This document shows, piece after piece, positions 1 through 20,671 of a DNA stretch of 64,000 nucleotides. Where the stretch lies: NCBI RefSeq assembly GCF_026213295.1, contig NC_079422.1, positions 21,430,753 through 21,494,752 of the forward strand, in the 5' to 3' direction. Source of the stretch: Gadus chalcogrammus. Taxonomy: Eukaryota > Chordata > Actinopteri > Gadiformes > Gadidae. Below the pieces are notes generated by a model. That model saw nothing but the letters and a program-made list of their open reading frames with translations. It ran no database searches and was not told where the DNA came from. Every line of letters starts with the position of its first letter. Position 1 is the stretch's first letter. The translations under genes and the position numbers were made by a program.

Positions 1-135
<135 letters not shown>

Positions 136-140
136 TCTAG

Positions 141-10775
<10,635 letters not shown>

Positions 10776-11366
10776 CGGTAAGCTAGCTAGCTATGTCATT
10801 TCTAATCAGCCAGCTTGATTTATTACGGTTCTTTTGTTACTTTCTTAGGATTGATTTGTTCACCTCGGATTGTATTGACACACTTAGCTCTACAAGGGTC
10901 GCAACAGTTTTTTGGTTCATATTATAATCATTCTATAATTCAAATATAACATTTGTCTTGATGATTGTTTTAATCAATATTAATGACAATCAGCATGCAC
11001 TGTATTGCATTTCTATTAATCAATAACTCCATCTTTGATCAAGACTATCCAGAAGATATGGAGCTGCAACAATTTCAACTAGTTATTTATCAAAAAATAT
11101 ATTTAGAACAACGATGAACTGTACTTTTCCTCACCCTAACCTTGATAAATATTTATTTAGACTGAGATTCGCTTTGGCTTCATGTTGCTGAACTCTGGGA
11201 ACCTGGATCTAAATCATTAGCCGTTAGTTTTATCGCCAGCTGCACTATGACCCGGGTTTTTCTAATTCATAACCACGATTTTATAGTGTTTAGCTGTTAG
11301 TGATGAAGGGTCACTTATGATTTTTTGCTGTTTGTATGCTTCTGTTTTCTCTGTTGTGTTTGACAG

Positions 11367-11414
11367 TGGATTCCTCCATGGTGGGACCGAGTCAAAGCAA
11401 GTTTCCCAAAAAGG
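11367..11414 (+). CDS. Putative extra 3' collagen exon
   Basis: 48 bases between TGACAG and GTAAGA. In the frame that begins with one carried base it reads VDSSMVGPSQSKFPKK, and it continues in frame into 11868-11914. It cannot be joined in frame to the 10654 exon, which stops first. It is either an untranslated 3' exon or part of an alternative tail. Confidence 0.4.
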
Positions 11415-11755
11415 GTAAGACTCTCGTTCATCTACCAAACACAACCAAAACCTGATCTTAGAAGCAGAAATATATTTAGTTTTTTGTGTGTTCCTGATTG
11501 ATGCCCTGTTCATTTAATTTCTTTAACTCTTGGTATTCTGCGTCGCAAACCTCCCCTCACTCTTGGAATCCCCCCTCTCTCTCTCTCGCTCTGCCTCTCT
11601 CCCTCTATCTAAATACCTCTGTGTCCTGTGTCTGGCCTCTCAATTCCTCTCCCTCCCTTTTTACTCACCCTCCTATCTGTCTCATTATCTCTACCCTTAT
11701 TCTCTTCCTCTATCTCCTTATTCCATCTGTCTCTGTCCGTCTGACTTTGTCACTC

Positions 11756-11756
<1 letters not shown>

Positions 11757-11846
<90 letters not shown>
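11757..11846. repeat. (CTGT)n tetranucleotide repeat
   Basis: About 22 copies of CTGT, preceded by about 190 bases of C/T-rich sequence. Together they form a long pyrimidine tract ahead of the CCCCAG acceptor at 11867. Confidence 0.95.
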
Positions 11847-11867
11847 GGCTCTTGCTCTGCACCCCAG

Positions 11868-11914
11868 ATGACTCCCGTGCCAGGAAGAGGGTCCGTATCA
11901 GAACTACACAATGA
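11868..11914 (+). CDS. Putative last 3' collagen exon
   Basis: After CACCCCAG the sequence reads (G)DDSRARKRVRIRTTQ and TGA at 11912-11914, in frame with 11367-11414. The basic tail has no domain. The paired frame suggests a real alternative C-terminus, but the upstream link is missing. Confidence 0.4.
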
Positions 11915-11953
11915 GTTGGTCCTTTGATTCAGAGCAGAGCGAGTGTGCTCGGT

Positions 11954-12088
11954 CAGTGGCGGTTCTACGTGCAGTTACGCCCCGGGCAAGACTTCGTCCT
12001 CGTGACGCCCCCCATGTGATTTGGCGCCCCCCACAAATATGCCGCCCCGGGCGGTTGCCTGGTTCGCCCGTACCTAAAACCGCCACTG
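11954..12088. mobile_element. hAT-like MITE, 135 bp, with 8-bp target duplication
   Basis: The left end CAGTGGCGGTTCTA and right end TAAAACCGCCACTG are inverted repeats. The 8 bases TGCTCGGT occur directly on both sides (11946-11953 and 12089-12096). The 8-bp duplication and CAGTGG ends place it in the hAT group. It lies 40 bp beyond the putative collagen stop, in what would be 3' UTR. Confidence 0.88.
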
Positions 12089-12096
12089 TGCTCGGT

Positions 12097-13375
12097 TCTG
12101 GTATGGCGGCTTCGGTGGGAACCAGTGAGAACCTCTGACTGACCAAGAGCCGGTAGAACCACGCTCATCTCAGAACCACACACTGAAAAAAAGTGTTGGA
12201 TATACATGAAAAAAATTTGAACATTTTTAAATGATCTTCACTTCTAACTATTTAATTTAGAAAAATAGACAGAATTATTTTTGAATGATCTTTTATTATT
12301 ATTATGTTAAACATACTTAATTACCCCATCGTAAACAAACATGGCTTAATATCATTTTGTATATATTTTACATGCTCAGTATTTTCAATTATAACCTGTT
12401 TAAGAAACATGAATTTTCTATTTAAATTTGTGTTGTCATGTTAAATCTACCTAACCTGCTCAAGTATGAGACTATTAAATAAAAAAATTATCTGAATAAT
12501 TTTCCACATTTCTGTGCAGATCTTTGATTTAAATAAGGCCTTTTTCTTCATCCTAATCTCTTATCTGCAACATTTATCATAACATTTTAAAAAAAAATTT
12601 GGACTTCATTGGGGGTTTCATTCCGTCTTTGAACAGCACCTTCTCAACGAATGTCTGTGTGTGTATGAGTGCTGAAATACGGGGAGCCATTCCCTAGTTA
12701 ATATCGGCAGAACACGCATGTATTTGTATAAGTTGTATTTACTGTGTTTTTTAATTGAATCATGAGGAGGGCGGAGCCATTACGTTACACCGGCCACGCC
12801 CACTTCACATAGGCCATGCCCACTTGATAGAAACCAGGACGGAGTTCAGATTGAGGCCACAGAGCGCTCATAGGTAGACCTGCGGAGAGACTCGGGCCTA
12901 AGCCCGGATCTCGAAGTAGCTCACGATATTTCTCTCATACGCGTTAGATACAATTCTCTCCCTTTTTGCTTCATAGTTACCATACCGAAATACTAACAAA
13001 TAAAGTGAGTTAAAAGTGACCAAGGATTGGACTACTTTCTTCAAAAACGCAACAACACCAAAACAAGACAAAGAAACAGACAGACCATGACTGTACCCCC
13101 CCCTTAAGGGTCGACTACCAGGCGACCCACGACATGCCAAAAAAAAGAAAGTCAAACCCAAATAGGGTGGGTGGAGGGGAGCCCGGAGGAGGGAACCAAA
13201 ATAAATGGACTGGGGCAGAGCACGGGATGACCGGCTGGCCGGGGAACTGGAGTGGGGCAGAATGGAGGGGTGTCAGGCGGGTGGCCAGAAAAATTGCACC
13301 AGGGCATGGCAGGGATCTTCAGGCAGATGGCCTGGGGGGCAAGCAGAGGCCTGCAGCGGCGAAGACGAAGACGAG
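12097..13375. other. Intergenic, AT-rich collagen 3' flank then GC-rich sequence
   Basis: No gene is seen. An AATAAA at 12478-12483 could serve as a poly(A) signal for the collagen transcript. From about 12,770 the composition turns GC-rich, with repeated CACGCCCACTT-like motifs. Confidence 0.5.
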
Positions 13376-13560
13376 GTAGAGGGCGGACTCCTTCTGGAAG
13401 GTCTGGAAGGTTTGGAAGGCAGGACCCCTCTGGAAGGCAAGGTAGAGGGCGGGCCCCTTCTGGAAGATTTAGAAGGCGGGACCCCTCTGGAAGGGAAGGT
13501 AGAGGGCGGGCCCCTTCTGGAAGTTCTGGAAGATCTGGAAGAGGGGCACCCTCGGGAAGG
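13376..13560. repeat. GC-rich minisatellite of about 54 bp
   Basis: Three or more imperfect units built on GAGGGCGGGCCCCTTCTGG and GGACCCCTCTGGAAGG. They produce long open frames on both strands, which I regard as repeat artefacts. Confidence 0.75.
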
Positions 13561-13789
13561 AGTAGGGTTCAGGAACCGGACAGGGCTCGGGGACCGGAGT
13601 CAGCTCAGGGGCTGGAGAGAAATGTTGAACCGGATGGGACTCCAAACTCACCAGCCCGACTGATAGTCCGTAAGGCACCCTCCAACCCGGGCCTTGATGC
13701 AAAAGCGCTGCACGTACGCACGTACACACACAGCCTCCAACATAAAGAGCGTCTGCTGGGTCCAATGATACTCGGATCATTCCGTCACG

Positions 13790-14125
13790 GTTAGCGGGTG
13801 GCAGGCAGGAAGGTAGGACCCAATCGCAGACAGTTCAGGTAAAAGATAATTTATTAACGCAAAAGGCAAGGAACACCGAGAACACAGGTGACGCGGGTAA
13901 CACAGGGAACACACAGGACACAACTAACCACAAACTACAATGATCCGACAAGGAACAGACGAAATATGGGGTTAAATACTAAACACAGGGCGCGCAAGGG
14001 AGGGAGGGAGGGAGCAGTAATCACACAGGAGGGAAACTTGACCTGACATGGGGAGAAACAAGGCGGAGATACCAAAGTAAAACAGGAAACACACCAAAAC
14101 AAGACAAGGAAACAGACAGACACAC
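13790..14125. repeat. Interspersed repeat of unknown class
   Basis: A/C-rich non-coding sequence (ACACAGGGAACACACAGGAC, AACTACAATGATCCGACAAG) of a type I recall as dispersed in fish genomes. No termini or coding capacity were identified. Confidence 0.4.
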
Positions 14126-14227
14126 AGACATGAATGGAGACAAATAGGGAAAAGAGAAAGACAGCGAAATCTTTTCTCTGGTCTCACACTTCTCAGTCAT
14201 TCACAAACGTAATTGTAGTCCATCTCT

Positions 14228-14345
14228 GGGTCGGCTTAGCTCAGGAGGTAGAGCAGAGTTAGAGCAGTTGTCTTGTAACCGAAAGGTTGGTAGTTCGATC
14301 CCCAGCTGGCAGAGTCAACCATGCTGGCTGTTGCCATGCATGGTT
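14228..14345 (+). mobile_element. tRNA-derived SINE (head)
   Basis: A box-like TAGCTCAGGAGGTAGAG and B box-like GGTAGTTCGATCCCCAG show a tRNA-related pol III head. Extra bases between the boxes and no intact cloverleaf argue against a functional tRNA. The tail includes CATGGTTGACTCTGCCGTCG. Confidence 0.7.
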
Positions 14346-14383
14346 GACTCTGCCGTCGGTGGGTCAATGTGTGTATTAACTAG

Positions 14384-14465
14384 AGCTGTCAGTAAAACGC
14401 GTTGTTAACACAAACCAATTTTAACGGCGTCAAATTTTTTAACGCGCGATTAACGCAATTCTTTT
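14384..14465. mobile_element. Possible hAT-type terminus
   Basis: AGAGCTGTCAGTAAAACGCG and the later ATTAACGCAATTC resemble the ends of a dispersed fish DNA transposon. No partner end or target duplication is seen. Confidence 0.3.
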
Positions 14466-14879
14466 ATTAAAAAAAAAAACTTTCAAAACAAGTTTCATTC
14501 AAGCTAACAAACGATGCTAGAGAACCATAAATGTACCCAATTAAAATAGTACCAAACAATAACTAGGACTGCAAGCAATAACAAGAGGTTTTTACAGCCT
14601 TTTTAGGCTGTCTCAGAAAGGGGCGGGAATTTGCTTTTCAGAACTGTTTTTTTTTTTACTGCCAAAAACAAAAGCGCACACACACAAACACTTTATGGGC
14701 AGTCGACGTTTTCCCTGGTCCTGCCGCGCCGCAGGGTTGTCTTGGGAGACCACTTCGATGTTTAGTCTAGTTGACTCATTTATGATCTTGTTGTTACATT
14801 TCGTCAATGAGTTTGATTTGTTCAGTATATTTTTTTTATTATTGAACCTCTCACAAGTGCTTCTCTTTGATGCTTAGGT

Positions 14880-15530
14880 CTCGAACTGGATCATTACATG
14901 ATTGAAAGCAGATGGTAGTTGGGATGTCTGTTGTCCTGATGTGAATGGGGAGCTCGTACCACCATTGTGGAACCAGGGAAGCAAACAATCGAGATTTTGT
15001 TGAGCTGCAGCTAGAGTCCACACGTAGTCTGTGAGAAGCAAGCCGATTGGCTGTCTTGCAGGGTGCGGAGGAGGGGTGTACTGTAGGTACAAAAATACAA
15101 TTCTCAGGTCGATTTAGCTCAGGAGGTAGAGAGGGGTGACTTGTAACCAGAAGGTTGCTGGCTCGATCCCCGGCTGAGTGTCGAGTGTCGGGGTGTCCCT
15201 GAGCAAGACATCTAACCCTAACTGCTCCTGACAAGCTTGCCGTCGCTTTGCATGGTTGACTTCGGTGTCGGTGTGTGAATGTGTGGTTGAAACGGTGTAA
15301 GCCGCATTGGATGAAAGCTTTTGCTAAATCCCCTGAATGTAATAACGTAGGAATTGGGATAGGTTGAAGACCAGACAGACTGCTGCATTCTGGATGAGCT
15401 ACAGAGGTTGAATGGCACAGGCAGACAGACCAGCCAGTAGGGAGTTTCAGTTGTCTAGACAAATGATGACAAGAGCCTGGACCTAAACCTGCGTGGCCTT
15501 CTGGGTGAGGACTGAGGAGCGGACGTATCC
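14880..15530 (-). pseudogene. Degraded L2-type LINE fragment, split by a SINE
   Basis: The minus strand has recognisable but broken reverse-transcriptase C-terminal pieces. One reads CNSLLAGLSA-like in the 15,340-15,530 part, and another has SRLFASLVPQWWYELPIHIR in the 14,900-15,010 part. A tRNA-SINE (15,107-15,350) interrupts them. No intact ORF. Confidence 0.45.
15107..15350 (+). mobile_element. tRNA-derived SINE, near full length
   Basis: A-box TTTAGCTCAGGAGGTAGAG and B-box GGTTGCTGGCTCGATCCCC are followed by a body (CCCTGAGCAAGACATCTAAC) and a tail (GGATGAAAGCTTTTGCTAAA). It is of the same family as 14,228-14,345. Confidence 0.8.
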
Positions 15531-15539
15531 TCCTCATGT

Positions 15540-16900
15540 TGTGATGTTGTCACACCTTTGCTATCCAAGCCCCAGTTTGGAGGTTTGGGTTCTGGTCCTG
15601 CAGTGACAAGTCATGTTGGTATTATTGGTCGCGTCTTTCATTGGATCCGATTTCGAGTCGACCCTTTCATATAGCTTCATGGTAATATCTCAGCAGCTAT
15701 GCTATCTTGAGGTTTAACAAAGATAGATTACACAGAGTCTTACCGCACTTTGATGAAATGGTAATACTGCAGAACACATCTCATGCACACCCAGTCGTTT
15801 ACAACAGTTTTAATAAATACTTGAAGGATGGTACTGAGGGCCCTATCTTCCACCAAGCGCAATTGACTTTCTACACCGCCGCATGTATCGTTGCTAGTTT
15901 GCACCCGGCGTAAAGCCGATTTTCCCCCGCAGCACATTCAAAAGTGTCACTTTTTTCTGTGGAGAACCAGCGCCTTGAATTTTCTGCTTAAAACGAAACC
16001 GGATAGTTTTCGCCCACACGGAGCCGCAAATTCAAGGCTTAGTTTTATCTTTCGTTTTTTTATAGCACTTTGGTAAACCGTTGTTTTTTTTTTATGTGCT
16101 TTACAAATACATTTACATTACATTACATTTACCAAAAACAAAGGAATTATTATTTTTGTGCTTATAAATGAAATAACTTATTCATGGATATAATGGCTTT
16201 TGGGATTGGCCCAATGTAATACAATAAATTTGCTGTAAGTATTATGACTGTGTCTTCATTTGTGTCTTCTATTATTCTTGTTTTGGACTTATTGCTCATA
16301 ATAGAAAGAAGGGACAAGCATGTAACATATCAAAAGTTGCAAAATATATTTAGTCAGTGCATAGAATCAGAACAGCACAAAGGCATGACAGTGTTACAAA
16401 GCTGTGAATGGGACAGACTCATTTTCTCATTTTTCTTTTCCTGAAACCATATGACAGTCAGCAGACACACTATAGGCCTATAAGTTGAGTGTGAATAGAC
16501 CTAGAATAGCTTGACAGTGTATTGTACAGCTGTGAGTGTGTGTTAGGCATATACATCAACTCAGTGTACCGACCAAGAGGTGTGGTATGGTGGTGGGTGG
16601 GCCGGTGTTTGTAGCAAGCCATGGTCCCGGTCCTTGTGGGGGGTACAGTAACTGCCGGTCGAAACACACACGCCAGCATTTATACCACATGTGCTCTAGG
16701 GTCTATACTAGCATATGACTGGGTTGTCTGACAGTTTAATGCAATTTGCCAGCACTCGTTTTGAAGGCTAATCACCGCGCCAATCGTTTCTGTACTGTGT
16801 GCACTTTCTATAATTCGAATAGAGGTCGCTTGCTGACACCTAGCGGTAATCTTCGGAATATCTCAAATCCCGTTTCTTTGCTCACTGTCTCAACCCTACA
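15540..16900. other. Intergenic, no recognisable gene
   Basis: Short open frames only. A 68-codon frame at 15707-15913 has no family resemblance I can name. A short telomere-like (CCCTAA) stretch occurs at 16905-16925. Confidence 0.45.
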
Positions 16901-16971
16901 TCTCAACCCTAACCCTAACCCTTACCCTCATAGCTCATGCTTATTGCTACCCCTAACCGATCCCCTACCAA

Positions 16972-17181
16972 ATGGGACAACCCTACCCTGTGACGTCATC
17001 ATTTCTCCTCAATGTGTGCCTTGAAAATGGCGACATGCTAGAGCCAGATGCGGATGCTGAACTAGAAATGCTTGACCCCCAACCTCCCCGTGGCCCCCTA
17101 GCAGATAACCAGACCCCTGGTAATGTTACAAGAGACGGACTGGCTGCCATTGTCTGGGGCAACGAGCAAGACCCATTGTAA
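16972..17181 (+). pseudogene. PIF/Harbinger transposase C-terminal remnant
   Basis: The frame reads FLLNVCLENGDMLEPD, then an acidic/proline stretch, and NVTRDGLAAIVWGNEQDPL before TAA. The LxNxCLENGD pattern matches the helix after the last catalytic residue in HARBI1-like DDE transposases. The catalytic core is not found upstream, so this is a fragment. An AATAAA follows at about 17,230. Confidence 0.5.
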
Positions 17182-17384
17182 AGATGTTTAACCTGAAATG
17201 GTATTTATATTTTGTAATTTGCATGTTTAAATAAAGGATTTTTTTAATACTATTTGTCCCTCGTAATATACCTTTATTTTGAATGCCACTTAGCTACATG
17301 TTAAAGGTGGTATTAGATAATAATCGGTTAAGAACAAGAACCCTTTAGAAGAAACACTTTAATTAAATAAGAAACACTGAACCA

Positions 17385-17462
17385 CACATCTAAAAATACA
17401 CACACACGCATCTAAAAATACACACACACGCACACCTAAAAATACACACACATACACACTCT
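17385..17462. repeat. 22-bp tandem repeat
   Basis: Three to four units of ACACACGCATCTAAAAATAC. Confidence 0.85.
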
Positions 17463-17598
17463 TTCTCAGCTTTTGAGAGAATGGTGGAGAATCACATCTT
17501 CTCCACCATTCCGCCAACTTTGCCTGTGGGCCCCCCCTCTGCCTTGGGCCCCCCCAGGACTGCCTCACTTTCCCCCGCAGTCCGTCGGCCCTGATCAT

Positions 17599-18010
17599 AC
17601 GACATGAGCCCGGCAGCTCCCCGACCGCGGGCCGCCCGACCCCGGTCGACGGCCGGGCTGCGGAGCCTGTAATCGGGCTCTGCAGCCCGGCCGGGCTCTG
17701 CAGTCCGAGAGTCCGCGGCCGGGCTGCAGAGTATAATTAATAAAATAATGAATAGTTAATTACAGAGATTTTACGACATGAGCCCGGCAGCTCTCCGACC
17801 GCGGGCCGCCCGACCCCGGTCGACGGCCGGGCTCTGCAGTCCGAGAGTCCGCGGCCGGGCTGCAGAGTATAATTAATAAAAATAATTAATAGTTAATTAC
17901 AGAGATTTTACGACATGAGCACGGCAGCTCCCCGACCGCGGGCCGCCCGACCCCGGTAGACGGCCGGGATGCAGAGCCCGTGATCGGGCTCTGCAGCCCA
18001 GCCGAGGACC
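17599..18010. repeat. GC-rich tandem repeat with palindromic segments
   Basis: Three units starting TACGACATGAGCCCGGCAGC at 17,599, 17,772 and 17,909, shortening from 173 to about 100 bp. Each has CCGCGGGCCGCCCGACCCCGG and self-complementary CCGGGCTCTGCAG/CTGCAGAGCC pieces, alternating with AT-rich ATAATTAATAAAATAA. Confidence 0.85.
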
Positions 18011-18429
18011 GGGGTCGGTATATATTTCTGATTTCCGTTTTCTCGCAAGGTATTGTGGGAGCAAGTCAGAACTGAAGCGCTTTGAGTGTGCCCATCGAAA
18101 ATCTCAATTTTGAGGGGATGTTAGCCCTCCCCCTTACCCCTTAAGCTACCTTTAAACTGGTATTGGGACATGGCTCCATGGCGCGTGAACGCGCAACAGC
18201 GAGGGCTAGGGCTGAGATTTTCCTTGGAGCAAAGTAATGAGATTCAACCTTAAGGCAGCACTTCTCTTCTGGCTGAAACAGAATCTTATGTTTATGTTTA
18301 GTTATATTTTATATATATTATTTTGTAGATTACAGTATTAGTATGTATGTACTCATGTTGGCAATAGTGTTCTGAATTGTATTCTGGGATAGACTAAATA
18401 TACGGACAGAACTGAATATATTCTCTACT

Positions 18430-20030
18430 CAGGGGCGGATCTACTGGGGTGGCATGGGGTGGCAACTGCCACCCTAAAAAAAGCCTTGCCACCCCAGCTG
18501 CCACCCCAGTTGGCAGCGCAAAATTCATTTTTTTTTTTTTTTTTGCTTTTACAAGACATTTACAAAATGTCGAATTTCAAAAGTCCGACTGCAAGTGAAT
18601 GCAACCAGGAAATATTGCCCCATCCCGCCTGCCCCCCCCCCCCCCCCCCCTCCCCAAGACTCCCGCCGGCACTGATTTTGAATACAAGGAAGGCGCGAGA
18701 GTCCTCCAAACGAACGAAGCAAGCGGCGCGGCAGAGAGACTACATTCTTGAGGTAGTACTGATCAACCGTCTATCTATAAAGAAATTATAATAATTAGAA
18801 AAGAGCAGGGCTGTGTATTACAGAAACATCATAGGTAAAGATTGGAATTGGAAAATAGTTCCTTAGTAAATCATTGCTCCAAGTTTATTTTTAATAATGT
18901 GATTGTCACATTAACTATCTATAGTTTCTGTAGGCTTTCCGACTATTTTTGTTCTGTTGATATCAAATTGATGGTGGCGATTCTAGTTGAGTTTAACGTG
19001 TCATGCAATGTGGGGCGGCGGAGCTCAACGACCGCGTCCCTCCGTATGTTTCTCGCATAACCCTGCAGGCTGCAATAAGAATTGCAATCCGCGCTAAAGA
19101 TGCGCTAACAAACACAAACCCTTCTACACTAAGCTGGTTTTCCTGACCGTTAACTTCATGTGCCTCCTTTTGTATCAACAGTCATTCGATTTGATTATAT
19201 TAAACTTTATTGTCATTGAACCAAGTAACAGGTACTTGGACAACAAAATGCAAGTAATCTTCTGTAAATTATTTACAAATGGCCATCTCTAATCTACTTG
19301 GTTGCACACCTGTCTGAACTTTTATAAACCAATATAAGTCATCAATAATTAATAATAAAACAAGCTTCACATCAAGAGCAAAAAAAATAATAAGGTAAAC
19401 CCAAAAGGTCTTAAATACTTAGAAATTAAAGATATAAAAAATGAAAGAGAGGGAAATCTTTGATAGCACTTCCCCTGAATCCCCATTTGGCTCTTCCAAG
19501 CATGCAGGTTATACACTCTACTTTGGGAGTTATTCTATGTCACCGCACTTTGAGGGTGGCATTGTATGTAAATTATTGGAATCTGTGAATAAAGTGATAT
19601 TTGCACTCAAGTTGGACTGATGATTGACATCTGATAGGAATATCTCATGGACCAATGCCAACTTATTGTTAACTAAAGTACATATTGCAGCTCTCTTTGC
19701 ATATATTTTTAGCCCCATGCCCCTGCTGGTATAATAGTGCAGGTGTTTGTTGTAAGGCAGGTTGATTTTGTAATTATTCAGTAATAATTTATAAAATTTT
19801 CTCTGAAACCTTTTATGTTTAAATGTAAGGCTTTACTCATCCCACAATAAATTAAATATAATGTTATTGAGTCAAAATATCTAAATGTGGGGGCTTTCCA
19901 AGTAAGTATTGATTGATATGGCTTTAATTAAATCGGCATACTGTGTATACTTCTGCCAGAGGGTGCCACCCCTCAAAATCTCCTGTCCCCCTCTTGCCAC
20001 CCCATGAATATTTTTCTAGATCCGCCCCTG
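18430..20030. mobile_element. hAT-type element, 1.6 kb, with 8-bp target duplication
   Basis: The left end CAGGGGCGGATCTAC and right end CTAGATCCGCCCCTG are inverted repeats. TCTCTACT occurs directly outside both ends (18422-18429 and 20031-20038). The subterminal GCCACCCC motif is repeated near both ends. The interior lacks a full transposase. A frame at 18459-18791 could be a remnant, but it is mostly low-complexity. Non-autonomous. Confidence 0.88.
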
Positions 20031-20038
20031 TCTCTACT

Positions 20039-20671
20039 GCAATATAACAATTATATTATATATCTTCGGCTGCTTTCTAGTTTAAACGTGTTTAATTGTC
20101 TACAGGCAGAGACAAACGTCAAACTTTCAAGGCTTGTTGGCGAGACATGGGAAAGAGTTTGTTAATAATCACAACTATATTTTATTTAATTAGCAGCACC
20201 CCATAGATGTTCTCATGATGGGTTAAATGTAGAGCTCTCATTGCGTTTTCACCAAAAAACCAAAACGAAATATTAAATTATAAGAGTTGTGATATGAATT
20301 AAAACTTATTATTATAATTATACTTATTATTAAAACTTTGCTATGTGTAAAACCTACTGTATTTGTTTTTGAAGCAAAATGCATTAGTTTGTGAATGATG
20401 TTCTGTATTTGCAAACCACACTGAGCGTGTGTGTGAATCATTGTGCGTGAGTAAAACACGTTTTGTGTGTGTGTGAATCGTTGTGCGTGAGCAAAACACG
20501 TTTTGCGTGTGTGCGGGGTTTTGGCATGATTCTAACTCCATACGATTCGAACTTACGTCCAGAGTAGGACCCGCTGCAGCTAAATGCTTGGCCGTCTTTC
20601 GGGTGACAGCCGTGGGGCCAAGATCGCAGAAATCAAGCACAACACGCAAAAAATCGGAAAAGTAGGTCTGG
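20039..20671. other. Intergenic spacer with a 2-copy GT-rich repeat
   Basis: No gene seen. About 20,420-20,512 holds two copies of a unit containing GAATCGTTGTGCGTGAGCAA. Confidence 0.5.

Noticed and set aside
13205..13794. Long overlapping frames rich in Gly, Arg and Glu
   Set aside because: They coincide with the GC-rich minisatellite and are open in several frames at once, a composition effect.
14228..14310. A tRNA gene
   Set aside because: Promoter-like A and B boxes are present, but the spacing is wrong and no cloverleaf forms. A tRNA-derived SINE explains it.
16900..16925. Interstitial telomere
   Set aside because: Only about three degenerate CCCTAA units. Too short to be more than chance or simple repeat.
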